Shown here in pieces: positions 15,212 through 23,754 of a stretch of DNA of 64,000 bases. Location: contig NZ_PGVE01000078.1 in NCBI RefSeq assembly GCF_002860255.1, positions 22,604 through 86,603 on the forward strand, in the 5' to 3' direction. Each line of letters begins with the position of its first letter. Within the stretch, counting starts at the first letter, position 1. The stretch comes from Neobacillus cucumis (GTDB lineage: Bacteria > Bacillota > Bacilli > Bacillales > Cytobacillaceae). The notes beneath the pieces were generated by a model. The model was given only the letters and a program-made list of their open reading frames with translations. It was not told the origin of the DNA and made no database searches. The position numbers and the translations under genes are program-made.

Positions 15212-17044
15212 ATGAAAAAGGTTGGTTTCTTTCGCTCTATACATGTGAAGTTTGTCCTTATCTATGTCCTCCTCATATTAGTAGCAATGCAAATTATCGG
15301 TGTTTACTTTGTCAGACAGCTTGAAGAAACATTGCGGACAAACTTTCAAACTTCGATTAAGCAGAGGGTAGATTTGCTTGCTTATAATGTGGTAGAGGAA
15401 ATGAAAAAGGAAAGAAAGCCAGAAGACCCGACACTTGAGGAAGATTTAAAGAAAATTCTTAGAGATTTTGATGCGGGCGATAGTGATGTATCGGAAGTCC
15501 GAGTGATTGAAAATCGATCCTTAAAAATACTTGGCACTTCTCAGCCAGGGAATCAAGGTGTTGTTGGCCAAAGGACGACAGAGCTTCAGGTTAAACAATC
15601 CATGGTCTTAGAAGAAGATCAAAGTACCATTAAAATTGACCGGCAGTCCGGACATCGCATTTGGGTCCTCTCTACCCCTATTAAATCGGGAAAAAGGGTA
15701 ATTGGCGCCATTTATTTAGTAGCAAAAATAGAAAATGTGTTTGGGCAGATGAAGACGATTAATGGGATTTTTGCTACAGGCACAGCCATAGCTTTATCCA
15801 TTACTGCCGTTCTAGGTATTTTGTTAGCCCAAACAATTACAAGGCCAATAGCAGATATGAAAAAGCAGGCTTTAGCAATGGCAAAAGGAAATTTCTCGAG
15901 GAAGGTTAAAGTGTATGGTCAGGATGAAATAGGTACACTGGCAGTCACTTTTAACCACTTAACGAAAAAATTGCAGGAAGCCCAGGCTATGACAGAAGGG
16001 GAACGCCGAAAGCTCTCTTCCGTTCTTTCGTATATGACAGATGGTGTTATAGCTACGGATAGAAAGGGCCGAGTGATTTTAATAAATGACCCGGCAGCAG
16101 ACATGCTGAATGTTTCACGTGAAACAGTTTTGTCACAGCCTATTGTATCATTGCTGGATCTTGATGATACCAATACATTTGAAGATCTCCTTGAAGAGAA
16201 TGACTCGTTAATATTAGATTATAGTACAAAAGCAGAGCGCTATTTTTTAAGGGCTAATTTTTCAGTTATTCAAAAGGAAACAGGCTTTGTCAATGGCTTG
16301 ATATGCGTGCTTCATGATATAACCGAGCAAGAAAAGATTGATGCAGAAAGAAAAGAGTTTGTTGCCAATGTTTCACATGAATTAAGGACACCTCTTACCA
16401 CCATGCGCAGCTACCTAGAAGCTCTGGCAGATGGTGCGTGGACAGACCCGGAAATTGCCCCTAATTTTTTAGAGGTAACGAGAACGGAGACGGAAAGAAT
16501 GATCCGTCTTGTTAATGACCTTCTTCAATTATCAAAAATGGACAGCACGGATTATAAGCTGACAAAGGAATGGGTAAACTTTGTTGACTTTTACGACCGG
16601 ATTATCGACCGGTTTGAAATGGCAAAAGAGCAAAATGTAACATTTAAACGAAAACTCCCTAAGCAGGCTATTTTTGTAGAAGTTGATGAAGATAAAATGA
16701 CCCAGGTCTTATACAACATTATCTCTAATGCCTTAAAGTATTCTCCTGAAGGAGGACAGGTTACTTTTTCCTTAAAAGAAAAAGAAGATCAGATTATTGT
16801 CAGTGTGTCTGACCAAGGGGTAGGAATTCCCAAAGAGAATATTGCCAAAATTTTTGACCGGTTTTACCGGGTTGATAAAGCTAGGACCCGCAAGCTTGGC
16901 GGTACAGGCTTAGGCTTAGCGATTGCTAAAGAAATGGTAAAAGCTCATGGCGGGACTATTTGGGCAACAAGTGAAGAAGGAAAAGGGACAAAGATATCTT
17001 TTTCACTTCCATACGAGCGTTCTGAAGAGGATGAATGGTCATGA
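15212..17044 (+). CDS. walK: Sensor histidine kinase WalK (YycG)
   Basis: WalK phosphorylates WalR in response to cell-wall status. The 610-aa protein has two membrane helices (about residues 10-32 and 183-205) enclosing an extracellular Cache-like domain, then HAMP (about 205-258), PAS (about 262-370) and the kinase core. The phospho-acceptor is H389 in FVANVSHELRTPL; N box, DQGVGIPKENIAKIFDRFYRVD and GGTGLGLAIAKEM follow. A perfect parS sequence is embedded in the PAS-coding part at 16111-16126. The stop overlaps the walH start. Confidence 0.97.
   Translation: MKKVGFFRSIHVKFVLIYVLLILVAMQIIGVYFVRQLEETLRTNFQTSIKQRVDLLAYNVVEEMKKERKPEDPTLEEDLKKILRDFDAGDSDVSEVRVIENRSLKILGTSQPGNQGVVGQRTTELQVKQSMVLEEDQSTIKIDRQSGHRIWVLSTPIKSGKRVIGAIYLVAKIENVFGQMKTINGIFATGTAIALSITAVLGILLAQTITRPIADMKKQALAMAKGNFSRKVKVYGQDEIGTLAVTFNHLTKKLQEAQAMTEGERRKLSSVLSYMTDGVIATDRKGRVILINDPAADMLNVSRETVLSQPIVSLLDLDDTNTFEDLLEENDSLILDYSTKAERYFLRANFSVIQKETGFVNGLICVLHDITEQEKIDAERKEFVANVSHELRTPLTTMRSYLEALADGAWTDPEIAPNFLEVTRTETERMIRLVNDLLQLSKMDSTDYKLTKEWVNFVDFYDRIIDRFEMAKEQNVTFKRKLPKQAIFVEVDEDKMTQVLYNIISNALKYSPEGGQVTFSLKEKEDQIIVSVSDQGVGIPKENIAKIFDRFYRVDKARTRKLGGTGLGLAIAKEMVKAHGGTIWATSEEGKGTKISFSLPYERSEEDEWS
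16111..16126. other. parS site (perfect consensus) inside walK
   Basis: TGTTTCACGTGAAACA is a perfect 16-base palindrome identical to the conserved bacterial parS sequence bound by ParB/Spo0J. In the coding frame it specifies NVSRET of the WalK PAS domain. parS sites in Bacillus lie near the origin and often within genes, which fits this location. Confidence 0.85.
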
Positions 17045-18366
17045 GATACGAAAATATTAAATCAGGAATTTTAACCATATTAGTCTTGGTAAGTATTCTG
17101 TTAACCTGGAGTCTTTGGACCTACCAGCCCAATTACGATACGATGGAAAACAGTAAAACGGTGGCCGAAGTCAACCTTAGTGAAAAACAAGAGGTGACTA
17201 AGATTGTACGTCCTGATCAAGTATTATTTCATGTAAAAGGACAGCATTATGGTACCAATAACCCTACTGAGTTGGAGAAGATGATTAAGGAAATGAGACA
17301 CTGGACTATCTCAGATGTGGAAAATCATTCCGATAAGGTGGGAGATTTCGATGAGTTTATTCATCGAAGCGGTAATACAGAAATCATCTTCCCTGGTGAT
17401 GTCCCAATTGAGTTATATCGCAGTGTATTTACCATTGAAGGGAAAAAGATTACTCCTTTTAATTTTAATCGCATTATTATTAATGCGGAAGATTTAGAAA
17501 AAGGCAATGGAATTGTTTATTTTGCCTCCACGGAAACCCAGCAAATTTATATTAGTCATATTTCATTATCCAATGTAAATGAATTTAATCGTGATTATTA
17601 TAAAAATGCTGCCCATTATCCAAAGTTTTTTGCTTATAAATTAGCTGGAAAAAGGTCTATCTTTCTGCCAGAGTCTAAAACGCAAATGACGACCTATAAG
17701 TATTTGCCTGTCACCCTTAATTCAGATGAGTTTAAAGATGCACTTTTTGACGATCCAAGTTTTGTTCAAAAAAGTTCTGTGCCATATGGCGAGGAGTTTA
17801 CAAACGACTCTAGTAAGATGACCGTTAACTATGACAGTAATATTTTACAATACGTTAATCCAACAACTGATGATAATTTTGTCGAAAGTTCTTATGATTT
17901 AGTTAAAAGAAGCATTGATTTTGTTAATGAACATGGCGGCTGGACGGATCCGTTTCGTTATGTATCTAAAAGTGAATATAAACGGTCTGTTAGCTTCCGT
18001 TTATATAGTATGGATGGCTATCCTATCTATAATGATAGAGGATTATCAGAAATTACGGAGGTATGGGGACGTGATGAAATTAATAAATATGTCCGGCCGA
18101 ATATTGCCTTAGACCTTCCGTTAATAACAGAAATGCAAAAAGTTTCCATTCCATCAGGTCATGAAGTCTTAGCACGTTTACAAAGTAATAAGAACTTTAA
18201 GCCGGAACTTCTCGAAGAACTAGTCCTCGGCTATCGAATGGAAAGAGATTCAGAGGAGAATAAGCTGATTCTCTTAGAACCTGCTTGGTTTTATCGATAT
18301 GATAAATCATGGGGGCAGATTCCGCTGAAAGACTTAGGAGGTGGCCCTGTCCGTGGATTGGAGTAA
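17041..18366 (+). CDS. walH: WalK-regulating membrane protein WalH (YycH)
   Basis: WalH is a bitopic protein that together with WalI binds WalK in the membrane and adjusts its activity. There is one N-terminal helix at about residues 9-27 (GILTILVLVSILLTWSLW); the rest (about 410 aa) is extracytoplasmic and contains the RSGNTEIIFPGDVP and GGWTDPFRYV segments typical of YycH. I chose the ATG at 17041, which overlaps the walK stop as ATGA and is ten bases after AGAGG; an ATG at 17035 would be only four bases away. It overlaps walI at its 3' end. Confidence 0.93.
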   Translation: MRYENIKSGILTILVLVSILLTWSLWTYQPNYDTMENSKTVAEVNLSEKQEVTKIVRPDQVLFHVKGQHYGTNNPTELEKMIKEMRHWTISDVENHSDKVGDFDEFIHRSGNTEIIFPGDVPIELYRSVFTIEGKKITPFNFNRIIINAEDLEKGNGIVYFASTETQQIYISHISLSNVNEFNRDYYKNAAHYPKFFAYKLAGKRSIFLPESKTQMTTYKYLPVTLNSDEFKDALFDDPSFVQKSSVPYGEEFTNDSSKMTVNYDSNILQYVNPTTDDNFVESSYDLVKRSIDFVNEHGGWTDPFRYVSKSEYKRSVSFRLYSMDGYPIYNDRGLSEITEVWGRDEINKYVRPNIALDLPLITEMQKVSIPSGHEVLARLQSNKNFKPELLEELVLGYRMERDSEENKLILLEPAWFYRYDKSWGQIPLKDLGGGPVRGLE

Positions 18367-19150
18367 AATAAAAACTATATTTATCATTACTTTTTTAATT
18401 TTAGATGTGTATCTGTTATTTCAATTCATGAAAATCCGTGATGCTAATAAATACGAAGTCATAACAGAGACTTCATTTGAAGATAAATTAAAAGCAGATG
18501 AAATTACGTATGTAGAGCTCCCAAAGGAACCAATAAAAGACCAATATCTTAGTGCTCAACCTAAAACATTTACAAAAGGGGATATTGCAAAATTGAAAGG
18601 ACAGAGGGCCACTTCCGTTGAGCCTAGCTCCACACTGGTCGTCATGCTTGATAAACCGGTCCAGCTGAATTCAAAATTCAAACCTTCTGATCTTGCTCCT
18701 TTTATAAATGAAAATATTCTTTATGGTGACCATTATCAGTTTTGGGAAAAGAATGATAAAAAACATACGATAACCTATTTTCAGCAATATGAAAATTATC
18801 CATTATACGAAAATATTAATGGGATGATTACGTTTAGTGTGAATGAGGATAACCAGATTACCTCTTATCAGCAAACCTATTTAGAGGGAATTCAAAAGCT
18901 GACGGCTAAGGAAGAAATTCTTCTCCCGTTAAAGGCCATTGAAACATTACACCAAAAAGGTGTATTGAAGCCAAAAAGTAAGATTACTAAGATTGAGCTT
19001 GGCTACTCAACGCTTATCCAGCTGGCTGCCTCTCAAGTATTAGCCCCAACCTGGCGTTTCGTGGTTAATGATAAGGAGAGCCTGTTTGTAAATGCGTTTG
19101 AAGGTCAGATCATTGAGTTTAATAGCGAGAAAAATAGTAAACTGGAGTGA
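18353..19150 (+). CDS. walI: WalK-regulating membrane protein WalI (YycI)
   Basis: This 265-aa bitopic protein has a single N-terminal helix beginning MDWSKIKTIFIITFLILDVY, the hallmark YycI start, and an extracellular two-lobed domain. It forms a complex with WalH and WalK. The GTG at 18353 is preferred because it gives the family N terminus and lies 11 bases after AGGAGG; a GTG at 18341 overlaps that ribosome site. It overlaps walH by 14 bases and is seven bases ahead of walJ, so the whole set is one transcript. Confidence 0.93.
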   Translation: MDWSKIKTIFIITFLILDVYLLFQFMKIRDANKYEVITETSFEDKLKADEITYVELPKEPIKDQYLSAQPKTFTKGDIAKLKGQRATSVEPSSTLVVMLDKPVQLNSKFKPSDLAPFINENILYGDHYQFWEKNDKKHTITYFQQYENYPLYENINGMITFSVNEDNQITSYQQTYLEGIQKLTAKEEILLPLKAIETLHQKGVLKPKSKITKIELGYSTLIQLAASQVLAPTWRFVVNDKESLFVNAFEGQIIEFNSEKNSKLE

Positions 19151-19157
19151 AAAAAGT

Positions 19158-19952
19158 ATGTCGTTACGATATAGCATCTTGGCAAGCGGAAGTACAGGGA
19201 ATGCCTTGTATGTCGAGTCTGATGAACATTCCTTTTTAGTAGATGCCGGTTTCAGTGGAAAACAGATGGAGTCCCTATTTGGACAGATTGATCGAGATAT
19301 CAGCAAGCTTTCCGGCATCTTTGTCACACATGAGCACAGTGACCATATCAAAGGAATTGGCGTCCTTGCCCGTAAATATCATTTGCCTGTATATGCAAAT
19401 GAAAAAACATGGCGTGCCATGGACAGCTTAGTAGGTGTGATTCCTACTGAGCAAAAATTTGTTTTTAATATGGAGACGGTAAAGAGCTTTGGCTCAACAG
19501 ATATTGAATCATTTGGTGTGTCCCATGATGCAGCAGAGCCAATGTTTTATGTGTTTCATCATTCAGGAAAAAAATTAGTGTTAATCACGGATACTGGCTA
19601 TGTCAGTGACCGGATGAAAGGGATTATTTCAAATGCAGATGTGTACATTTTTGAATCGAACCATGATGTGCAAATGCTGCGGATGGGCAGATATCCCTGG
19701 AACATTAAACGCAGAATCTTGAGTGATGTCGGACATGTTTCTAATGAAGACGCGGCACTCGCCATGAGCGATGTGGTGGGAGACCAGACAAAACGGGTCT
19801 ATCTCGCCCATCTAAGTCTTGATAATAATATGAAGGATCTAGCAAAAATGGCCGTAACACAAACATTAGAGAGCCGTGGGTTAATTGTTGGTGAACAATT
19901 TGGCCTTTATGATACAGACCCGAAAACCCCTACGATTCTAAATGCAGTATAA
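19158..19952 (+). CDS. walJ: WalJ metallo-beta-lactamase-fold protein (YycJ)
   Basis: The 264-aa MBL-fold protein has the metal motif THEHSDHIKG near residue 58, SHDAAEPMFY near 115, the metal-bridging aspartate in LITDTGYVSD, and GHVSNEDAA near 192. Family members are 5'-3' exonuclease-like and are linked to coordination of replication with cell division and cell-wall status in the wal operon. The ATG at 19158 follows GGAGTG and gives the standard N terminus MSLRYSILASGSTGN; the longer frame back to 19092 lies inside walI. A terminator follows. Confidence 0.95.
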   Translation: MSLRYSILASGSTGNALYVESDEHSFLVDAGFSGKQMESLFGQIDRDISKLSGIFVTHEHSDHIKGIGVLARKYHLPVYANEKTWRAMDSLVGVIPTEQKFVFNMETVKSFGSTDIESFGVSHDAAEPMFYVFHHSGKKLVLITDTGYVSDRMKGIISNADVYIFESNHDVQMLRMGRYPWNIKRRILSDVGHVSNEDAALAMSDVVGDQTKRVYLAHLSLDNNMKDLAKMAVTQTLESRGLIVGEQFGLYDTDPKTPTILNAV

Positions 19953-19956
19953 GCTT

Positions 19957-19989
19957 AAAAATGGAGGCCAAAACCGGCCTCCATTTTTT
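19957..19989 (+). terminator. Terminator of the walRKHIJ operon
   Basis: AAAAATGGAGGCC and GGCCTCCATTTTT pair perfectly around AAAACC, followed by T. Confidence 0.9.
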
Positions 19990-20102
19990 ATGGGTTGTTC
20001 AAATAGACTGGCAAATGTTTAGTAATTTTAGGAAGAATGATTATAATTATAAGTGGTATATAAAATAATAAATAGCACTTTTCGAAGAAAGGAATGGTGT
20101 AA

Positions 20103-21344
20103 ATGGGTTATTATGACGATCATACACAGGGACGTTATCGTGAGCAGAGAGGTAAAAAAGGCAGTGTATTTCTCGCCAGCCTAGCTGGAGCAATTATAGG
20201 TGCACTAATAGTGATCTTTGCCATTCCAACTCTATCAAAGCAAGGAATATTGCCTTATAAACTAGCAACTGATCAAAATCAGGCTGTGGAAACTACAAAT
20301 AATAAGAAGAATAATGAAAAGAATGTGGTCGAGAAAGTTTCTTATGATGTGAGCACAAATACGACAAAAGCGGTTGAAAAAACAGGCGAAGCAGTCGTTG
20401 GTATTAATAACATTCAATCTTCAAGCTTTTGGTCAGATAAGGGTGACTCCTCAGAGGAGGCAGCTGGAACGGGCTCAGGAGTTATTTATAAAAAAGTGGA
20501 TAATAAAGCCTATGTTGTCACAAATCATCACGTTGTAGAGGGAGCAACAAGGCTTGAGGTAAGCTTAGATGATGGAACAAAGATAGCAGCTAAGCTGCTT
20601 GGCAGTGATGTATGGACGGACTTAGCGGTTTTAGAGATTGATGCAAGTAAGATAAAAACTGTAGCCACATTTGGTAATTCTGATAATTTGAAGATGGGTG
20701 AACCGGTCATTGCCATCGGAAATCCACTTGGGGCGACTTTTTCCGGATCCGTAACGCAGGGGATTATTTCGGGGCTAAAGCGGACGATACCAGTTGATAT
20801 TAATGAAGATGGTGTCATTGATTGGCAATCGGAGGTATTGCAAACAGATGCAGCGATTAACCCTGGTAACAGCGGTGGTGCATTAATTAATATGGCAGGA
20901 CAAGTGATCGGAATTAATTCCATGAAAATTTCCCAAGAGGCGGTTGAAGGAATTGGTCTCTCCATACCGATTAATTCAGCCATACCTATTATTGACGATC
21001 TTGAGAAATTTGGAACGGTAAAACGCCCATATATGGGCGTGGATTTAAAATCAGTGGATGAAATTCCTGCTTATTATCAGGAAGAAGCCCTTAAACTACC
21101 TAGAGATGTGAATTATGGTGTAGCCCTTCGCCAAGTGGTACCTAATTCTCCGGCATCCCGAGCAGGTTTACAAGAACTTGATGTCATTGTTGAAATGGAT
21201 GGGGAAAAAATAACAAATGTGATCGACTTGAGAAAGCATTTGTATCAGAAAAAGAAAGTCGGCGATCAGTTGAAGGTCAAGTATTATCGTGAGGGTAAAC
21301 TAAAGGAAACTACTTTAACTCTTACGGGTGAAAAGCTTGAATAA
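20103..21344 (+). CDS. htrC: Membrane-anchored HtrA-family serine protease
   Basis: HtrA proteases degrade misfolded envelope proteins. The 413-aa product has a short cytoplasmic start, one membrane helix at about residues 22-44, a trypsin-like domain with His in VTNHHVVEG, Asp in TDLAVLEI and the nucleophile in NPGNSGGAL near residue 260, and a C-terminal PDZ domain from about 310 (YMGVDLKSVDEIPAYY; ASRAGLQELDVIVEMDG). Its place right after walJ matches B. subtilis yycK (htrC). The start follows GAAAGGAATGG. It has its own terminator, so it is probably expressed separately from wal. Confidence 0.93.
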   Translation: MGYYDDHTQGRYREQRGKKGSVFLASLAGAIIGALIVIFAIPTLSKQGILPYKLATDQNQAVETTNNKKNNEKNVVEKVSYDVSTNTTKAVEKTGEAVVGINNIQSSSFWSDKGDSSEEAAGTGSGVIYKKVDNKAYVVTNHHVVEGATRLEVSLDDGTKIAAKLLGSDVWTDLAVLEIDASKIKTVATFGNSDNLKMGEPVIAIGNPLGATFSGSVTQGIISGLKRTIPVDINEDGVIDWQSEVLQTDAAINPGNSGGALINMAGQVIGINSMKISQEAVEGIGLSIPINSAIPIIDDLEKFGTVKRPYMGVDLKSVDEIPAYYQEEALKLPRDVNYGVALRQVVPNSPASRAGLQELDVIVEMDGEKITNVIDLRKHLYQKKKVGDQLKVKYYREGKLKETTLTLTGEKLE

Positions 21345-21353
21345 AAGATGGCT

Positions 21354-21385
21354 GGGGAAGTGTTATACTCACTTTCCCTTTTTAT
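21354..21385 (+). terminator. Terminator after the HtrA-like gene
   Basis: GGGGAAGTG and CACTTTCCC pair (one G-T) around TTATACT, followed by a T-rich tract. Confidence 0.75.
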
Positions 21386-21478
21386 TTTGTATGTTATGAT
21401 AGATGAGGTCAAAAGTATGATAGCCAAAGGAAAGGTTAAAAATAATAGTATTGATTTGTTTGAAAGTGGGGAGTTGGA

Positions 21479-21637
21479 ATGATTTATAGCTGTGAGGAGC
21501 ATATTGACATTGCATTAGATGATATTGTGGATAAATATCAGACTTATCCAGTTTTATCACAAGTACCTGTGGATAAAACATCTACAAGCTGTGAATATTG
21601 CGAAAAACCTGCCGTATATATGGTGGCGAACAAATGA
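21479..21637 (+). CDS. CxxH/CxxC small protein, BA_5709 family (52 aa)
   Basis: This short ORF starts MIYSCEEHIDIALDDIVD and ends with TSCEYCEKPAVYMVANK. The CEEH and CEYC pairs are the two metal-binding half motifs that define this small Bacillus family, and the position between htrA and rlmH is characteristic. The four side chains are the likely zinc ligands. GGGGAG at 21468-21473 gives a good ribosome site ahead of the ATG at 21479. Two of the DnaA boxes described at 21526-21739 lie inside it, each encoding Val-Asp-Lys. The function is unknown. Confidence 0.85.
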   Translation: MIYSCEEHIDIALDDIVDKYQTYPVLSQVPVDKTSTSCEYCEKPAVYMVANK

Positions 21638-21739
21638 TTCCATACTAGATGTGGATAAAAAATGTGAATATGTGGATAACTTTTGTGGATATCTTGTTTG
21701 TAAACTGTTTGTAATTAAGTTGTAAAGGGTTGTGGATTG
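21526..21739 (-). promoter_or_regulatory. DnaA-box cluster in front of rlmH
   Basis: The nonamer TGTGGATAA, reverse complement of the consensus DnaA box TTATCCACA, occurs exactly at 21526-21534, 21568-21576, 21650-21658 and 21671-21679. TGTGGATAT follows at 21684-21692 and TGTGGATTG at 21731-21739. All are in the same orientation. Four perfect boxes in 154 bases is far above chance. The last boxes overlap the region where the rlmH promoter and start lie, so DnaA may titrate there, regulate rlmH, or both. Confidence 0.8.
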
Positions 21740-22218
21740 TGAATATCTCGATCATAACAGTTGGTAAGCTAAAAGAGAAATATTTACGGCAGGGAATCGA
21801 GGAGTATTTAAAAAGATTATCTGCTTACGCAAAGATAGAGGTTGTGGAGGTTGCAGATGAAAAGGCTCCTGAGGAATTAAGTGAGCTTGAAATGCTGCAG
21901 GTGAAGCAAAAAGAAGGAGAACGGATTTTGGCCAAAATCAGCCAGGATACATATGTCATTGCCTTAGCTATCCAAGGGAAGCTGCAATCATCAGAGGAAC
22001 TTGCTAAGACATTAGACCAGTTAGCAACGTATGGGAAAAGTAAAGTTGCTTTTGTCATTGGTGGTTCGCTTGGTTTGAGTGAGGAGGTCATCAAACGGTC
22101 CAATGAGCAGCTGTCTTTTTCAAGGATGACCTTCCCTCATCAACTAATGAGGTTAATTCTAGTTGAACAAATATATAGGGCGTTTCGGATTAATAGGAAT
22201 GAACCGTATCATAAGTAA
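21739..22218 (+). CDS. rlmH: 23S rRNA (pseudouridine1915-N3)-methyltransferase RlmH
   Basis: RlmH is a SPOUT methyltransferase acting on the 70S ribosome at pseudouridine 1915. The 159-aa product contains ISIITVGKLKEKYLRQGIEEY at the start, the SAM-binding knot FVIGGSLGLSEEV near residue 103, and the C-terminal FPHQLMRLILVEQIYRAF...NEPYHK. The GTG at 21739 gives the standard length and is nine bases after AAGGG. It is yydA of B. subtilis. Confidence 0.96.
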   Translation: MNISIITVGKLKEKYLRQGIEEYLKRLSAYAKIEVVEVADEKAPEELSELEMLQVKQKEGERILAKISQDTYVIALAIQGKLQSSEELAKTLDQLATYGKSKVAFVIGGSLGLSEEVIKRSNEQLSFSRMTFPHQLMRLILVEQIYRAFRINRNEPYHK

Positions 22219-22380
22219 ATGAGGTTTTAATATAAATTAATTAATTAAAAGCCAGCATATGAGTAAGCTAAGGTTTAATAAGTTTCCCTTTTGGGTATGA
22301 CACAAGTGCGTGTCTTTAAAGAAAAATTTGTGGTAATCTAGTCTATCTTTGAAAAAGAAATATAAGGTGTTTGATTATAA

Positions 22381-23274
22381 TTGGAAATTAAACAGTTGCA
22401 ATTTTTTATTGAAGTTACGCGTACTGGTAGTTTTACCAGTGCAGCAGAAAATCTTTTCATAACGCAGCCTGCCCTCAGCAGAACTATCAAATCATTGGAA
22501 GACGAACTTGGCACAAAGCTTTTTGTTCGAACAAGGAAAAAGTTGATCTTAACCGATGCAGGACGTGTCCTAAAAAAACATGCATTAAAAATTGAAGAAC
22601 AGCTGCAGCAATTGGATAAGGAAATGGATAAGATGTTAATGCTAAAAAAAGGACATATCCGTATCGGGCTCCCTACAGTAACCAATTCTACTTTTTTCTC
22701 AAAACTTCTTGCTTCTTTTCATCAAGAATATCCAGAAGTTACGTTCCAATTGGAAGAGGACGGATCAAAGCCAATTGAACAGAAGATTATCAATGGTTTA
22801 CTTGATTTTGGTATTGTCTTTCTCCCTGACAAAAATGAAAGTATTGACTATTATACGTTTATTAATGAGAAACTAAAACTGGTTATTCCCGCCTCCCACC
22901 GTTTTATCGGCAAACAGGAAGTGTCATTGCAAGAGCTGAAAGAAGAAAATTTTATTATGTTTAACCGAGATTTTGAATTAAGGAGTCTGATTATTGCTGC
23001 ATGCAGAGGAGTTGGTTTTCAACCGACCATTATTTCGGAAACATCACAATTAGATTTTATCCAAGAAATGGTTGCTTCTAATCTGGGTATTACCTTGCTG
23101 CCTGAGAGTATATGTATGGAATTAACACATGATATTCAAACAATCTCCATAACCAACCCGACAATCCGATGGAGTTTAGCATTGATCTGGAAAACGGATG
23201 CATACATGTCACAGGTTGAGAAAGAATTTATCCGGTTTGCAAAAGTGAAGCTGTCGAAAGCATCCTTACCGTAA
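22381..23274 (+). CDS. LysR-family transcriptional regulator
   Basis: The 297-aa protein has the N-terminal LysR winged helix (residues 1-60: FIEVTRTGSFTSAAENLFITQPALSRTIKSLEDELG) and the periplasmic-binding-like effector domain from about residue 90 (GHIRIGLPTVTNSTFF). It begins with a TTG preceded by AAGGTG. Such proteins activate or repress nearby genes in response to a small molecule; here no divergent target gene is present, since rlmH lies upstream in the same direction and a terminator follows. The effector is unknown. It resembles the CynR/YwbI-type group in general layout only. Confidence 0.88.
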   Translation: MEIKQLQFFIEVTRTGSFTSAAENLFITQPALSRTIKSLEDELGTKLFVRTRKKLILTDAGRVLKKHALKIEEQLQQLDKEMDKMLMLKKGHIRIGLPTVTNSTFFSKLLASFHQEYPEVTFQLEEDGSKPIEQKIINGLLDFGIVFLPDKNESIDYYTFINEKLKLVIPASHRFIGKQEVSLQELKEENFIMFNRDFELRSLIIAACRGVGFQPTIISETSQLDFIQEMVASNLGITLLPESICMELTHDIQTISITNPTIRWSLALIWKTDAYMSQVEKEFIRFAKVKLSKASLP

Positions 23275-23331
23275 ATTCATAATCTATGATAGAAGATTTT
23301 AGCAATGGATTTTTATGCCGCGTCTACAAAC

Positions 23332-23370
23332 AAAACGAGGCTGGGGGGAATTTCCTCACAGCCTCGTTTT
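23332..23370. terminator. Bidirectional terminator between LysR gene and cassette copy A
   Basis: AAAACGAGGCTG and CAGCCTCGTTTT pair perfectly over 12 bases, giving a T run on either strand between convergent genes. Confidence 0.88.
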
Positions 23371-23371
23371 A

Positions 23372-23743
23372 TTAATGAATCACAGTTGGACCGGCTAGTT
23401 CCCTTGGCGGGTTTCCCAATGCTAACTTGCTGATATTAGCATAACTCACTTGTTCATACTCTTTTAGCAACTGTTTTAGTTCAGAAAATTTTTCGTCCTT
23501 TTTTAACTTTTCGATTTCCTCTTGATAGACGGACAAAACATAATCATCTTGTCCTACCGGCTTAAATTCGCTTGGGTCTTCATCCATGAGTAATGCTCCC
23601 ATATATTGGTATCCAAAATTAAGTTTACGAGTTAGTTCAATGATATTTAAGAACATATGATAAATAGATGGTTTTGTTTCACTTAAGTGTTCAATGGCCA
23701 TTTTTGCGTCAATCAAATCTTCATAATTTGCTGAGACTAACAT
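23372..23743 (-). CDS. Unknown 123-aa protein, cassette copy A
   Basis: I do not recognise a named family. The protein is soluble, mostly helical, charged, and has no signal or membrane segment. It contains TKPSIY, GYQYMG, DDYVLSVY and EKFSELKQ. Its paralogue at 25264-25635 has the same length and about 63% identity by my ungapped alignment (77 of 123), with the central and C-terminal parts most conserved. It starts 11 bases after the copy A thioesterase stop with AGGGGGTTG as ribosome site, so the two are translated from one message. The conserved pairing suggests a related role. Confidence 0.75.
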   Translation of the reverse strand: MLVSANYEDLIDAKMAIEHLSETKPSIYHMFLNIIELTRKLNFGYQYMGALLMDEDPSEFKPVGQDDYVLSVYQEEIEKLKKDEKFSELKQLLKEYEQVSYANISKLALGNPPRELAGPTVIH

Positions 23744-23754
23744 GTTTCAACCCC

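Noticed and set aside
21396..21482. 28-codon ORF overlapping the start of the CxxH/CxxC gene
   Set aside because: It has no ribosome site, follows a terminator directly and covers the probable promoter.
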